The translations under genes and the position numbers were made by a program. From NCBI GenBank assembly GCA_958295485.1, contig OY282354.1, forward strand, positions 186,001 through 250,000: a DNA stretch of 64,000 nucleotides, written 5' to 3'. Below, piece by piece: positions 16,511-24,723 of the stretch. Source of the DNA: an uncultured Gammaproteobacteria bacterium. GTDB taxonomy: Bacteria; Pseudomonadota; Gammaproteobacteria; Eutrophobiales; Eutrophobiaceae. Positions within the stretch are counted from its first letter, which is position 1. Each line of letters begins with the position of its first letter. The notes below the pieces were generated by a model. The model saw only the letters and a program-made list of their open reading frames with translations. It was not told where the DNA came from and made no database searches.

Positions 16511-17740
16511 AACCCTGCCGTCCCTGAGCTCCACGTTTTCCACGTTGACCCGCATCGACTCGGCCAGTTGTTTTTGCAGGTCTTCCAATGCTTCAAAATC
16601 AGGCAGACTCAGTTCCAGCACAATCCTCCGGTCATCAAAGCTGAAGGCCCTGAGCCGCAAGTTGGTCCCAGCGCCTGTGAACGGCGCCAGTCGCTCCAGC
16701 CACGCCAGGACATCCGTTTGCGCCTGATCCCGGTCGCCGGGGGGGCGCCCCATGGCGATAAGTCGCTGTTCCATCTGGTGACGCGGTTCCACCAGGTTCC
16801 CGGCATCGGGGAAGGCTTCCCGATAGGTGGCTTCAATCGCCTGGGTCAATCGTTCATGCTCTGCCCGTATCCGCGCGTTCTCAAGCAACCACTGCGCCGC
16901 CAAGACGACGATCAAAGCGGCAGCCAGGCCGGTTGCCGGGATAAACCGGCGCGCCTGGAGGAGTCTTTCCTTGCCGGGCTTGTAACTGCCCGTCAGCAGG
17001 TTGCAGGACCTGGCCGGGAGGGGCTGTCGCGCCAACCACGCGGGACGGGATAAATCCGCCTCGAGCTGTTCCAGCTCAATATCGAAATCACCCAAGCGGG
17101 ATTGCCAGTCGCCGACCCGTTCACGCTGTTCCTGGCCCCGGACGCGAACCTCTAATCGCCGGGGCAATTGCGGCGCCTGCTCCAAGGCAAGCAGCAAGGC
17201 GCCGGGCGGTTGTGACTCAATGCCGCTGTTCAATGCCGCGCCACCGGCTGTTTCCGGGAATCTGAGCAATAAAGGGGTTGCTGTCCCATCCAGCAACCAC
17301 GCGCCGGGTTCGGGTTCGGGGATTGACAAATATTCAGGGATCAACATTTCGAGACGCCAACCCCGTTGTTCAACCTCTTTGACCCACCTCGTCATCCGGT
17401 CGCGTTCAACCACCGCAACAGGCGTTGAAGACCGGTCGGCGGCTTGGGACAACGGAACGAAATGGTAGGTCTCCTGGGGCAGAAATAACTGATCTTCAAG
17501 GGCAAACGGCAAGGCGGCCAGAAACCGGCGGCGGGGTCGGGTGGGGACGCTTACCGTGTGAATGCGAACTCCGTCGCCGGGCACAGACAGCGCCAGACGC
17601 GCGCCCGGGGGCGCCGGCAGGGACTCCCAGTCGGGGCACTCCCCTTCCCTGGACGGATTGTCGTCTCCCGCCGCGCGCTGGGCCCAGTACAATCCCCCGG
17701 GACGCCATTGCACCCACCAATAGTCACCGTAAATTGTCAT
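16478..17740 (-). CDS. gspL: type II secretion system protein GspL
   Basis: Bitopic inner-membrane protein that connects the GspE ATPase to GspM and the pseudopilus. The 420-residue product has an actin-like cytoplasmic domain (about 1-240, with FLAALPFALEDQL and LPARSCNLLTGSYKP near its end), one membrane helix at about 262-282 (LAAALIVVLAAQWLL) and a periplasmic ferredoxin-like domain. It begins 18 bases after the gspK stop. The stop lies inside the first of the 50-base repeats, and the last residues RIHLERQA are repeat-encoded. Confidence 0.92.
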   Translation of the reverse strand: MTIYGDYWWVQWRPGGLYWAQRAAGDDNPSREGECPDWESLPAPPGARLALSVPGDGVRIHTVSVPTRPRRRFLAALPFALEDQLFLPQETYHFVPLSQAADRSSTPVAVVERDRMTRWVKEVEQRGWRLEMLIPEYLSIPEPEPGAWLLDGTATPLLLRFPETAGGAALNSGIESQPPGALLLALEQAPQLPRRLEVRVRGQEQRERVGDWQSRLGDFDIELEQLEADLSRPAWLARQPLPARSCNLLTGSYKPGKERLLQARRFIPATGLAAALIVVLAAQWLLENARIRAEHERLTQAIEATYREAFPDAGNLVEPRHQMEQRLIAMGRPPGDRDQAQTDVLAWLERLAPFTGAGTNLRLRAFSFDDRRIVLELSLPDFEALEDLQKQLAESMRVNVENVELRDGRVHSRIHLERQA

Positions 17741-17758
17741 TCAGTTTCATCCCCGGCG

Positions 17759-18781
17759 CTATTTTAGCTCACGTTTCTGGCTGATAACAGAAACGCCGTC
17801 GTTGCCGCGTCGGTAAAGCGTCGCCATGCGGCGCTGTACGTGGCCGATATCGACCTGGGTGCGCGCCATGAAAAAATCCGAATTGGCGGCCCGGCCGATG
17901 TTTTGCTCAAGCTCAGGATCATCAATATCCATCCGTTTGTAACAATCGTTATTGATAGCGCGACAGGGGTTTTGGCCGGCTATCCGGGACCACCCCTCGG
18001 CCTTGCTCAAACTGTTTCGAGGCGGGCCCCATTCAGTTATCACCGCCGCCAGGACCGCCGGGCTGGCTGTATTGATATTCACCGGGGTCTGCTTCGGCAG
18101 GGCTGTGACGTACGGCTTCAATTGCCGCCATGTAGTCCGGTTGACTCCACGGATCAACCGTAATTCAGCGGCATCCCTGAACAATCGGTTAGCGGCGAGG
18201 TAGGGCGGATTCATGCCAAGATAGTAACCGTCTTCTGCGCCCCATATCCCGGCGGGATCATCATTGTCATCCACCCAGTCCACGGCGGCATCGGCAATAT
18301 CCGGATTTAAATCCAGAACCTGCAATAATCGGCGAAACTGTTCTACGGCATTCAAGTCCGGTCGCGAACACCTGTCATTCCGAATCTCGCCGCACAGGTT
18401 ATTAAGGTTGAAGCGCGCCTGCGCATCTTCCATATGGCCCCGGACGAAACCATGACCCACAGGCACAGGGGGCAGGGGTCGCGCCCATGAATCCGTATAG
18501 CCGTCGTAATCATTCTTTTTCCTGTCCTCCTGCAAGATGATAGCCGCCCAGTCCTGGGCAGCCCGGGTGGCTTGTCCGGACTGGATCAAAGCCGTCCCGT
18601 TCGCTACCTGTCTCAGCCAGACCTGGTTGGAGAAACTCAGGCGGCTGACGATTGCCGTCAATACGGCCACGATCAGCAACACGGTGATCAAGGCGACCCC
18701 GCGCTGTGGCAAACCCGGCCTGTTCCGGCGCCCTGAATAAGCGTTTCCAATTCCCCTGCGCATGGATGAATTTTTTAACAT
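17759..18781 (-). CDS. gspK: type II secretion system minor pseudopilin GspK
   Basis: Tip subunit of the pseudopilus. The 340-residue prepilin has a long leader ending QRG, then VALITVLLIVAVLTAIVSRL, the hydrophobic helix; like other GspK proteins it lacks Glu at +5. The large globular part includes FNLNNLCGEI, WVDDNDDP and VNINTASPAVLAAVI, all typical of GspK. The start at 18781 lies 25 bases after the end of a toxin gene that separates it from gspJ, so its translation may depend on read-through of the toxin-antitoxin insertion. Confidence 0.94.
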   Translation of the reverse strand: MLKNSSMRRGIGNAYSGRRNRPGLPQRGVALITVLLIVAVLTAIVSRLSFSNQVWLRQVANGTALIQSGQATRAAQDWAAIILQEDRKKNDYDGYTDSWARPLPPVPVGHGFVRGHMEDAQARFNLNNLCGEIRNDRCSRPDLNAVEQFRRLLQVLDLNPDIADAAVDWVDDNDDPAGIWGAEDGYYLGMNPPYLAANRLFRDAAELRLIRGVNRTTWRQLKPYVTALPKQTPVNINTASPAVLAAVITEWGPPRNSLSKAEGWSRIAGQNPCRAINNDCYKRMDIDDPELEQNIGRAANSDFFMARTQVDIGHVQRRMATLYRRGNDGVSVISQKRELK

Positions 18782-18806
18782 TGGTCTTGGCGCTTCGAGA
18801 GACTGT

Positions 18807-19133
18807 TCAGACGCCCAGTAGACGTCTGCTTAAAAGAGTTTGCATATCCCTGCGCCCATCCACAATCAAATAAACGTATACCTTGTCAGTTTGAACGCGA
18901 TAAATGATTCGATATGGCTTGAAGAAGACCTCCCTGTATTCTTTAATGCCGAGCTTTAGAAGTTCTCCTGGGTATGAGCCGCGCGCCGGCATATCAGAGA
19001 GGCTGAGGAATGCCTCTTCTATCTTGCCGATAACGTATTCGGCCTTTTGCGGCGAGTCCGCGGCGGCAATATAGTCATCGATTTCCTCAAGGTCACGCAA
19101 CGCATCATCAGTTAGAAAAACCTCATGCGTCAT
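18807..19133 (-). CDS. RelE/ParE-family toxin inside the T2SS operon
   Basis: Type II toxin of the RelE/ParE superfamily, 108 residues. The family pattern is visible: FLTDDALRDLEEIDDYIA at the N-terminus, then GKIEEAFLSLSDMPARGSYP, YREVFFKPYRIIYRV and VYVYLIVDGRRDMQTLLSRR. Whether it attacks mRNA or gyrase cannot be told from sequence; the length and tail fit ParE-like proteins. Its ATG overlaps the antitoxin stop by 4 bases (ATGA). The pair lies between gspJ and gspK with only 18-40 bases on either side. Confidence 0.9.
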   Translation of the reverse strand: MTHEVFLTDDALRDLEEIDDYIAAADSPQKAEYVIGKIEEAFLSLSDMPARGSYPGELLKLGIKEYREVFFKPYRIIYRVQTDKVYVYLIVDGRRDMQTLLSRRLLGV

Positions 19134-19408
19134 ATACGCTGTTTGCGTCGTTGGCGGATATGATGGGTCGCCGCCTTGGCGGGGGTAACCATCCCCTGTT
19201 TGATTTGACCATCGCCGAGGGCCAGGATCTTGAGCAAGGCAAGCGTTTCTTCATTCTCCTCATAGCTCTTTATATCCTGCACCACGAGCTTGGCTTCACC
19301 GTTTTGCGTGATGATCATAGGTTGTTTCCGTTCGTTCAGTTGGCGAATGACTTCAGGGGCATGGGCTTTGAGGTAGCTGAGGGGCTTTATTTGCAAAGAT
19401 GGTTTCAT
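19130..19408 (-). CDS. Phd/YefM-family antitoxin inside the T2SS operon
   Basis: Antitoxin partner of the following ParE/RelE-type toxin; Phd/YefM proteins also repress their own promoter. From ATG 19408 it has 92 residues: IKPLSYLKAHAPEVIRQLNE and KQPMIITQNGEAKLVVQDI are the Phd/YefM DNA-binding and dimer part, followed by a basic C-terminal tail that would wrap the toxin. A TTG at 19429 would add seven residues. It begins soon after the gspJ stop (19448), so it is transcribed with the T2SS operon, unusual for an addiction pair. Confidence 0.88.
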   Translation of the reverse strand: MKPSLQIKPLSYLKAHAPEVIRQLNERKQPMIITQNGEAKLVVQDIKSYEENEETLALLKILALGDGQIKQGMVTPAKAATHHIRQRRKQRI

Positions 19409-19447
19409 TGCGAGTGAGAGTATTGCCAAGTGTGACCTGAATATGGC

Positions 19448-20077
19448 TTAAGCCCGGCCGTATGTCAAATGAAATAGCCACCTGAAGGAGCCATGGACGT
19501 CCAGTTCCACTGTTATTTCCACGACCTTGGGCAGGGCCGCCGGGTTTTCGGGATTAAGCGGAGGGGGCCAGCGCGTTGTCCACTTGTTAGTAGAATCCAG
19601 GTACCGGAAGCGAATATCCTCAATGCCATCCAGGAGTAACGCTTCAGCCGCCTCAGCCCCGTAGGGCAGGTCCAGACGCGACCAGGTTTTGCGATAGAGT
19701 CCGCCATCGCTCAGGCTGTAGGCGACTCGTTGGAACGGGCTCGCGGGACCTTCGCGGAAAGTAGTGTGTATACTCCTGGTAAACTCGATCAAATGACCGT
19801 CTCCGGTCGCGCCGTCCTGGCCGGTGAATGCAAGGCCTTTTTGTATTCCATTTCCCGGCGCCAGGTCAACGACCTGCTCAAAATCGGAATGCGCCAGGTT
19901 AAAGACCGTCTCGAAGTGTTGCCAAAAACGTCTTTGTTCGCGCAGCTTATCCTGGATGATCAGCCCTTGGTTCAGACCCGCGTAACTGGCGGCGGCTACA
20001 AGGGAGAAAACAGCGATAGCCACCACCAGTTCCAATAAGGTCATCCCCTGGAGCTTGCGCGGGAATGGGGAGAACAA
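19448..20077 (-). CDS. gspJ: type II secretion system minor pseudopilin GspJ
   Basis: Minor pseudopilin of the tip complex with GspI, GspK and GspH. The mature protein begins MTLLELVVAIAVFSLVAAAS after a prepilin cleavage site (LQG before it), with Glu at +5. The globular part includes RRFWQHFETVFNLAHSDFEQ and GIEDIRFRYLDSTNKW, typical of GspJ. The start is uncertain: the frame is open back to 20428, through the gspI 3' end and a palindromic repeat. TTG 20077 gives an 11-residue leader and 209 residues in all, the usual size. The next gene downstream is the inserted antitoxin. Confidence 0.85.
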   Translation of the reverse strand: MFSPFPRKLQGMTLLELVVAIAVFSLVAAASYAGLNQGLIIQDKLREQRRFWQHFETVFNLAHSDFEQVVDLAPGNGIQKGLAFTGQDGATGDGHLIEFTRSIHTTFREGPASPFQRVAYSLSDGGLYRKTWSRLDLPYGAEAAEALLLDGIEDIRFRYLDSTNKWTTRWPPPLNPENPAALPKVVEITVELDVHGSFRWLFHLTYGRA

Positions 20078-20125
20078 GGGGGGGTGGGGGAACCCCGGCG
20101 AGGTTTGTTGGAGGCCGGCGCGATA

Positions 20126-20156
20126 ACCCCCTGGAGCCCCCTTGCCAGGGGGACTT
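20126..20156. repeat. C/G-rich palindromic repeat between gspI and gspJ
   Basis: CCCCCTGGAGCCCCC then TTGCCAGGGGG: complementary C5/G5 runs, a member of the same family as 26694-26725 (gspD start) and related to the GGGGGCTTCAGGGGGT runs at about 13926, 36831 and 37005. Confidence 0.6.
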
Positions 20157-20201
20157 TCTGTTTCTCGTCCTTGTTGCTGCGCTACGGGTTCCAAGGCAAA
20201 C

Positions 20202-20741
20202 TCATGGTTGTTGAGGCCGGCGTATAAAGCCTTCCAGCGTGATAAGTGACGGGGCCTCAGGGTCTTTACCGACTTTGACGGTAAGGCGGCGTAACCGTGG
20301 TTCATTCGTTGCCCTGACCTGTTCTTCCCAGCGCCACGTTCTTCCCGCCATTTTCTCACTGCCTGTATAGGCGCGCGTCTCCGGCCACTGCCCGGTCGCC
20401 TGGCGCAGGACGATACGATTGTGCGCAACCCATCTCGCCAGGACCCGGTCGGGCAACCCTTCGGTCACGATGATTCCCTGGCTCAAGGCTTTCCACAGGG
20501 CAGCCAAGGCAAATGTCGCGACCGCCAGCGCCGCCAATACCTCCAACAAGGTAAAACCGCGCGCGGCGTCGGCTTTATTCCTCAGGACATTTATCCCCTG
20601 GCGCGCCGGGGGTTCATAAATCCTGCTTCGGACTTGAGCCGGGGGCCGACCTTGTCTGGCCGGATTCCTGCTTTCGCAGGAATGGCGGGGCGCCGCAATG
20701 ATGTCCGGGCGGCAAAAAAATCGAGATGCCTTCAGCCTCAT
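20202..20741 (-). CDS. gspI: type II secretion system minor pseudopilin GspI
   Basis: Minor pseudopilin that starts pseudopilus assembly with GspJ and GspK. The mature part begins FTLLEVLAALAVATFALAAL after RG, with Glu at +5. It continues with ARWVAHNRIVLRQATGQWPE and ends LEGFIRRPQQP. ATG 20741 has GAGGGA about 7 bases upstream and lies 10 bases after the gspH stop. It gives an unusually long leader of about 60 residues that translates a dispersed hairpin repeat (20664-20683, seen as CESRNP). No closer in-frame ATG, GTG or TTG is evident before the cleavage site. Confidence 0.87.
   Translation of the reverse strand: MRLKASRFFCRPDIIAAPRHSCESRNPARQGRPPAQVRSRIYEPPARQGINVLRNKADAARGFTLLEVLAALAVATFALAALWKALSQGIIVTEGLPDRVLARWVAHNRIVLRQATGQWPETRAYTGSEKMAGRTWRWEEQVRATNEPRLRRLTVKVGKDPEAPSLITLEGFIRRPQQP
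20664..20683. repeat. dispersed hairpin repeat inside the gspI leader
   Basis: ATTCCTGC-TTTC-GCAGGAAT, 8-bp stem with 4-base loop, a form of the widespread proteobacterial intergenic repeat whose translation reads CESRNP. Here it lies within the apparently translated prepilin leader. Confidence 0.75.
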
Positions 20742-20751
20742 AGTCCATCCC

Positions 20752-21354
20752 TCAAGGGACCTGCGTCCGGGCCAGACCCAGGGGTTCCATTGCTATGATT
20801 CGTCGATTATCACCACTTTGCAGGGTTAAACGAAAGGCATCCTGTTCCCCCGTCGGAAAAAGATAAACCTGGCCGGCGGCAACCGCGGCCTGACCGTTTA
20901 TTTCCAACTTATGCAACGAGATATTCGGCTGAAGCCGGGTTTCAGTAAAGGGCGCCCGGTCAACCTGTTTGAATTCATCCCCGACGCGCTGCCGGAAACG
21001 ATAGCTGTTTTCCGCGGGGTCTATCTCGAGACACCAGGTTCGGGAAGTAAGCACGGCCTCTTGCCTGGCGTGGTTGATAATCGTGCCCAGGCGTTGCGCG
21101 GCGTCGGCCAAATCCCGGCTGCGCGCGCCGCCCAATCCCGGCGCGACCAATCCCAGTAAAACGGTGATAATCACGACAACAATCAACAGCTCAAGCAGGC
21201 TGAAACCGCCGGTCTTGCCCGGAAGCCGGCGCCGCGCAAGGAGCAGTCCCTTCCTCCCTCGAGGAGTAGAGTCAGGCTGGCTATTCTGGATGAAGGGCAG
21301 TCCCTTCCCCCCTCGAGGAGTAGAAGCAGGGCAGGGAGGAAGGCGCGGCGTCAT
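20752..21354 (-). CDS. gspH: type II secretion system minor pseudopilin GspH
   Basis: Minor pseudopilin linking the tip complex to the GspG shaft. The mature protein begins FSLLELLIVVVIITVLLGLV after TGG, with Glu at +5, then LADAAQRLGTIINHARQEAV and SRTWCLEI as in GspH. The ATG at 21354 overlaps the gspG stop by 4 bases (ATGA), giving a leader of about 50 residues, far longer than usual. Most of the extra length comes from a direct repeat (21243-21324) encoding STPRG(G/R)KGL twice. The mature end is LGLARTQVP. Confidence 0.9.
   Translation of the reverse strand: MTPRLPPCPASTPRGGKGLPFIQNSQPDSTPRGRKGLLLARRRLPGKTGGFSLLELLIVVVIITVLLGLVAPGLGGARSRDLADAAQRLGTIINHARQEAVLTSRTWCLEIDPAENSYRFRQRVGDEFKQVDRAPFTETRLQPNISLHKLEINGQAAVAAGQVYLFPTGEQDAFRLTLQSGDNRRIIAMEPLGLARTQVP
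21243..21324. repeat. in-frame direct repeat in the gspH leader
   Basis: A unit starting GCAGTCCCTTCC and ending CGAGGAGTAGA occurs at 21243 and 21297, spaced 54 bases (18 codons), so both copies are read in the same frame of the prepilin leader. Confidence 0.85.
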
Positions 21355-21866
21355 AAATCCCAGGAACCGATATCGTCCTTATCACCCTGCCGGCCGTTGG
21401 GACCTGAGCTGAAAACGTCGATATCACCGCGTTTGCCCGGCTGCAGGTAATAAAATCGATTCCCCCAAGGGTCCACGGGGATTTTGTTCATATAGCGATT
21501 CCAGTTGGGCGGTTGCGGGTCGCGCTCAGGTCGTTCCGCGAGGGCTTCAAGGCCCTGGTCCGTCGTCGGATAGTGGTAGTTATCCAGTTTGTACAGGTCC
21601 AACGCTGAAGTGATGGCGCGGATATTGGTTCTGGCCGCGCTGATCCGCGCCTGCTCGGGACGATCCATCACCCTGGGAATAACCACTGCCGCCAGGATGC
21701 TCAGGATAACCACCACGACCATTAATTCGATCAGGGTAAAACCCCGTTGAACATGCTCATGACGTCCGGGCAGGGGGATGCCGGCGCTGTTTTTTATTTT
21801 GGGGGAGCTATGCAATTCTTTCTCCTCATAACTGGTGACTGTGCGATATTGACTCAAGATTAGCAT
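21351..21866 (-). CDS. gspG: type II secretion system major pseudopilin GspG
   Basis: Main subunit of the pseudopilus piston. The mature part begins FTLIELMVVVVILSILAAVV after QRG, with Glu at +5. The family's calcium-site and shaft features follow: LYKLDNYHYPTTDQGLEAL, WNRYMNKIPVDPWGN, YYLQPGKRGDIDVFSSGPNG and DIGSWDL at the end. The leader from ATG 21866 has about 41 residues, long for GspG. The gene starts 6 bases after gspF and its stop overlaps the gspH start. Confidence 0.96.
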   Translation of the reverse strand: MLILSQYRTVTSYEEKELHSSPKIKNSAGIPLPGRHEHVQRGFTLIELMVVVVILSILAAVVIPRVMDRPEQARISAARTNIRAITSALDLYKLDNYHYPTTDQGLEALAERPERDPQPPNWNRYMNKIPVDPWGNRFYYLQPGKRGDIDVFSSGPNGRQGDKDDIGSWDL

Positions 21867-21872
21867 ACCGTT

Positions 21873-23084
21873 TCAACTACCCGCCAACTGGTTCATCTCG
21901 AAGATGGGGAGCAGGATGGCCAGGACAATCACTAATACGACGGCGCCCATCACTAATATAATAACCGGTTCAAACAGGGACGTGGCCGCGGCGATGGTTG
22001 TTTGAAGTTCGCGCTCTTCATGGGAAGCGGCGCGTTCCAGCATGTTATCCAGATCACCGCTTTCCTCTCCCGCGGCAAGCATGTGCACCAGCAGGGGGGG
22101 GAACCAGCCGGTTTTATCCAGGGCGACGTGGAGACGGCCGCCTTCACGCACGAACGCGGCGGCCTCCTTCACCGCCTCGCGCAAAGGTATATTGGCGATT
22201 GTCCGACTGCTTATTTCCAGGGCTTCCAGCAACGGCACCCCGCTTTTCGTCAATATGGCCAGGGCGCGGGCCAGCCTGGCCGCGTGAATCGTGCGATTTA
22301 ACGATCCGGTAAAGGGGAGCTCCAGCAACAGACGGTCCCACCAGAGGCGTACCCGGGTTCGGCCGAGCAGGTATCGCCACAGCAACAAAACCGCGATCGC
22401 GCCCGCGCAGAGCAACAATCCATAGCCGCGTACAAACTGGCTCGTTTCTATCAGCCAGCGGGTCAACAGGGGAAGCGTCTGGCCGGTTTGCTCGAACACC
22501 CTCACCACCTCGGGGACGACGTAGGTTAACAGGGCAACTACCACCAGCAGCGCCACCACCGTCAGGATCGCGGGATAAATCAACGCCACGCTGATTGTCT
22601 GGCGCAAGACCCGGCGCGACTCGGTATAGTCGGCCAGGCGATCAAGCGCTTCTTCCAGCTTGCCGCCGGCTTCCCCGGCCTCCACCATGATTCGGTACAA
22701 TTCCGGGAATACGCCCGGATAACCGGCCAGCGCCTCGTGTAGTGAGGCGCCCTCCGTGATTTGCGCGCGAACGCCGGCGATCACGGATTGCAATCGTCGC
22801 GTGGTCACCTGCGCCGCCAGGACGCGCAGGGATTCCTCCAGGGGCATGCCCGACCTGATCAAGGTGGCAAGCTGTCGGGTAAAAAGCGCCAGGGCCGTCG
22901 CAGAAATCCTTCGCCCCGGTTGAAACCCGGGCCGCGTCGCGTCCTCCACGATAGTATGCACCTCTATGGGATGGAGTCCCTGGCTGCGCAGTTGGGACCG
23001 GACCTCGCGGGAGGAATCGCCGTTCAATACGCCCCGTCGAGTGCGGCCATCTGCATCAAGGACAAGGTATTCAAAAGCGGCCAT
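21873..23084 (-). CDS. gspF: type II secretion system inner-membrane protein GspF
   Basis: Polytopic platform protein of the T2SS. From ATG 23084 it has 403 residues, the usual GspF length: opening MAAFEYLVLDADGRTRRGVL, two repeated cytoplasmic helical domains (each starting LFTRQLATLIRSGMPLEESL / LARALAILTKSGVPLLEALE) and three membrane helices (about residues 170, 220 and 375). The frame is open further upstream into gspE, but ATG 23084 matches the family start and lies one base after the gspE stop, so the two are coupled. Confidence 0.95.
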   Translation of the reverse strand: MAAFEYLVLDADGRTRRGVLNGDSSREVRSQLRSQGLHPIEVHTIVEDATRPGFQPGRRISATALALFTRQLATLIRSGMPLEESLRVLAAQVTTRRLQSVIAGVRAQITEGASLHEALAGYPGVFPELYRIMVEAGEAGGKLEEALDRLADYTESRRVLRQTISVALIYPAILTVVALLVVVALLTYVVPEVVRVFEQTGQTLPLLTRWLIETSQFVRGYGLLLCAGAIAVLLLWRYLLGRTRVRLWWDRLLLELPFTGSLNRTIHAARLARALAILTKSGVPLLEALEISSRTIANIPLREAVKEAAAFVREGGRLHVALDKTGWFPPLLVHMLAAGEESGDLDNMLERAASHEERELQTTIAAATSLFEPVIILVMGAVVLVIVLAILLPIFEMNQLAGS

Positions 23085-23085
23085 G

Positions 23086-24669
23086 TCAACTGTGTGAAAC
23101 CCGGAGTACTTCTTCCAGGCTGGTTTTACCGGCCAGCGCCTTGGCGATCCCGTCTTCCCGCAGGACGCGCATACCATTTTTACGGGCTGCCTGACGCAAG
23201 GCCTGTTCACCGTGGCTGTCATGGATCAGGCGCCGAAGTTGATCATTAACCACCATCAGTTCATAAATGGCGGTTCTGCCATGGTAACCCGTATAGGCGC
23301 AGGTCTCGCAACCACCGGGATGGTAAAGGGTGACATCCCGGCGCGCGGCAATGCCCAACAGCTGACGTTCGCTCTCGTCCGGCGCGCGCGGGATGCGGCA
23401 ATCCAGGCACAATTTCCGCACCAGGCGTTGCGCCATGGCGCCTAAGAGGCTGGAGGCGACCAAGTAGGGTTCAATACCCATATCCACCAGGCGCGTCATG
23501 CTCCCGACCGCGTCATTGGTGTGCAGGGTGGAAAATACCCGGTGGCCGGTCAGGCTGGCCTGCACCGCTACTCGCGCCGTTTCAATGTCCCTGATTTCAC
23601 CTACCATGATTACGTCCGGGTCTTGCCGGAGGATTGCGCGCAGGCCCTTGTCGAAAGTCATGCCGGTCTTGGTATTGACCGGGATTTGGCCGACGCCTTG
23701 AAGGTCATACTCCACCGGGTCCTCCACCGTGATGATATTGAGATCAGGGCTGTGAATTTGCTGCAAGGCGGCATACAGGGTCGTGGTCTTGCCGGAGCCG
23801 GTGGGGCCGGTGACGAGGAATATCCCGTAGGGTGAACGGATCAGCTCCGTAAACTTCTCCCTGACGTCCTCCGGCATCCCGATTTGCGCCAGTGAGAGGG
23901 GGCCCTGTTCCTTCTCCAATATGCGCATCACCACTCGCTCGCCATAATGGGTCGGCAGGGTGGACACCCGGACGTCGATTGTGCGTCCACCCAGGCGCAG
24001 GCTGATCCGCCCATCCTGCGGAATGCGCTTCTCGGCGATGTTCAAACGCGCCAGGACCTTGACCCTTGCAACAATCCGTCCTGACAGCGCGGCCGGCGGT
24101 TCGACCACGTCGCGCAGGATGCCATCTACCCGAAACCGAATGACGACGCGGGTTTCAAACGGTTCGATATGAATATCGGACGCCCCCTCCTCGATGGCCT
24201 GGGTCATCACGGCATTCAGCAAACGGATGATCGGGGCGTCACCCTGGCTGTCCAGCAGGTCTGCCGTCTCCGGCAAACCGGCCGAAGCGGTTTCCAGGTC
24301 AATGACTTCCCCCAAGTCCTGCACCGCGTCCGCCGCCGCGCCGGCGCGTTCAAAGGCTCGTTGCAGGGCGCGGTTAAACAGGTCATCGGGGAGCATCACC
24401 GGCTTGAAACCGTCGCCGAATTCGGCCTGCGCCTCCAGCAAGGTATTCCAGTTCACATCCGGGCGAACCCAGACTACGGTGGTATTTTCCTGCCTGTAGG
24501 CCGGCAATGCCCCCAGGCGCCGGACCTGGCCGAAACCGTAGCGGGCGGCAAGCTGCGGGTCCAGCCTGCCGATGTCAGGCTTGGCTTCATGCGCCCAACC
24601 CAGCTGCCGGGCACGTTCGCCGCTCCCTTCCAGGGGAGGTGGAGCTTCTTTCTCGACCTTGTTTCTCAC
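23086..24669 (-). CDS. gspE: type II secretion system ATPase GspE
   Basis: Cytoplasmic hexameric ATPase that drives pseudopilus growth. The 527-residue protein has an N1/N2 region that binds GspL (DPQLAARYGFGQVRRLGALP), then Walker A GPTGSGKTTT, Asp box around ITVEDPVEYDL, Walker B PDVIMVGEIRD, His box HTNDA, and the tetracysteine zinc motif (CLDC and CETC about 30 residues apart) of bacterial GspE. The gene starts 54 bases after gspD and ends one base before gspF. Confidence 0.96.
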   Translation of the reverse strand: MRNKVEKEAPPPLEGSGERARQLGWAHEAKPDIGRLDPQLAARYGFGQVRRLGALPAYRQENTTVVWVRPDVNWNTLLEAQAEFGDGFKPVMLPDDLFNRALQRAFERAGAAADAVQDLGEVIDLETASAGLPETADLLDSQGDAPIIRLLNAVMTQAIEEGASDIHIEPFETRVVIRFRVDGILRDVVEPPAALSGRIVARVKVLARLNIAEKRIPQDGRISLRLGGRTIDVRVSTLPTHYGERVVMRILEKEQGPLSLAQIGMPEDVREKFTELIRSPYGIFLVTGPTGSGKTTTLYAALQQIHSPDLNIITVEDPVEYDLQGVGQIPVNTKTGMTFDKGLRAILRQDPDVIMVGEIRDIETARVAVQASLTGHRVFSTLHTNDAVGSMTRLVDMGIEPYLVASSLLGAMAQRLVRKLCLDCRIPRAPDESERQLLGIAARRDVTLYHPGGCETCAYTGYHGRTAIYELMVVNDQLRRLIHDSHGEQALRQAARKNGMRVLREDGIAKALAGKTSLEEVLRVSHS

Positions 24670-24723
24670 ACTGCTTTCGTCACGTCGCCGAATGCCGGCA
24701 GCCGCTGCAACGGGGGGGCTGTT

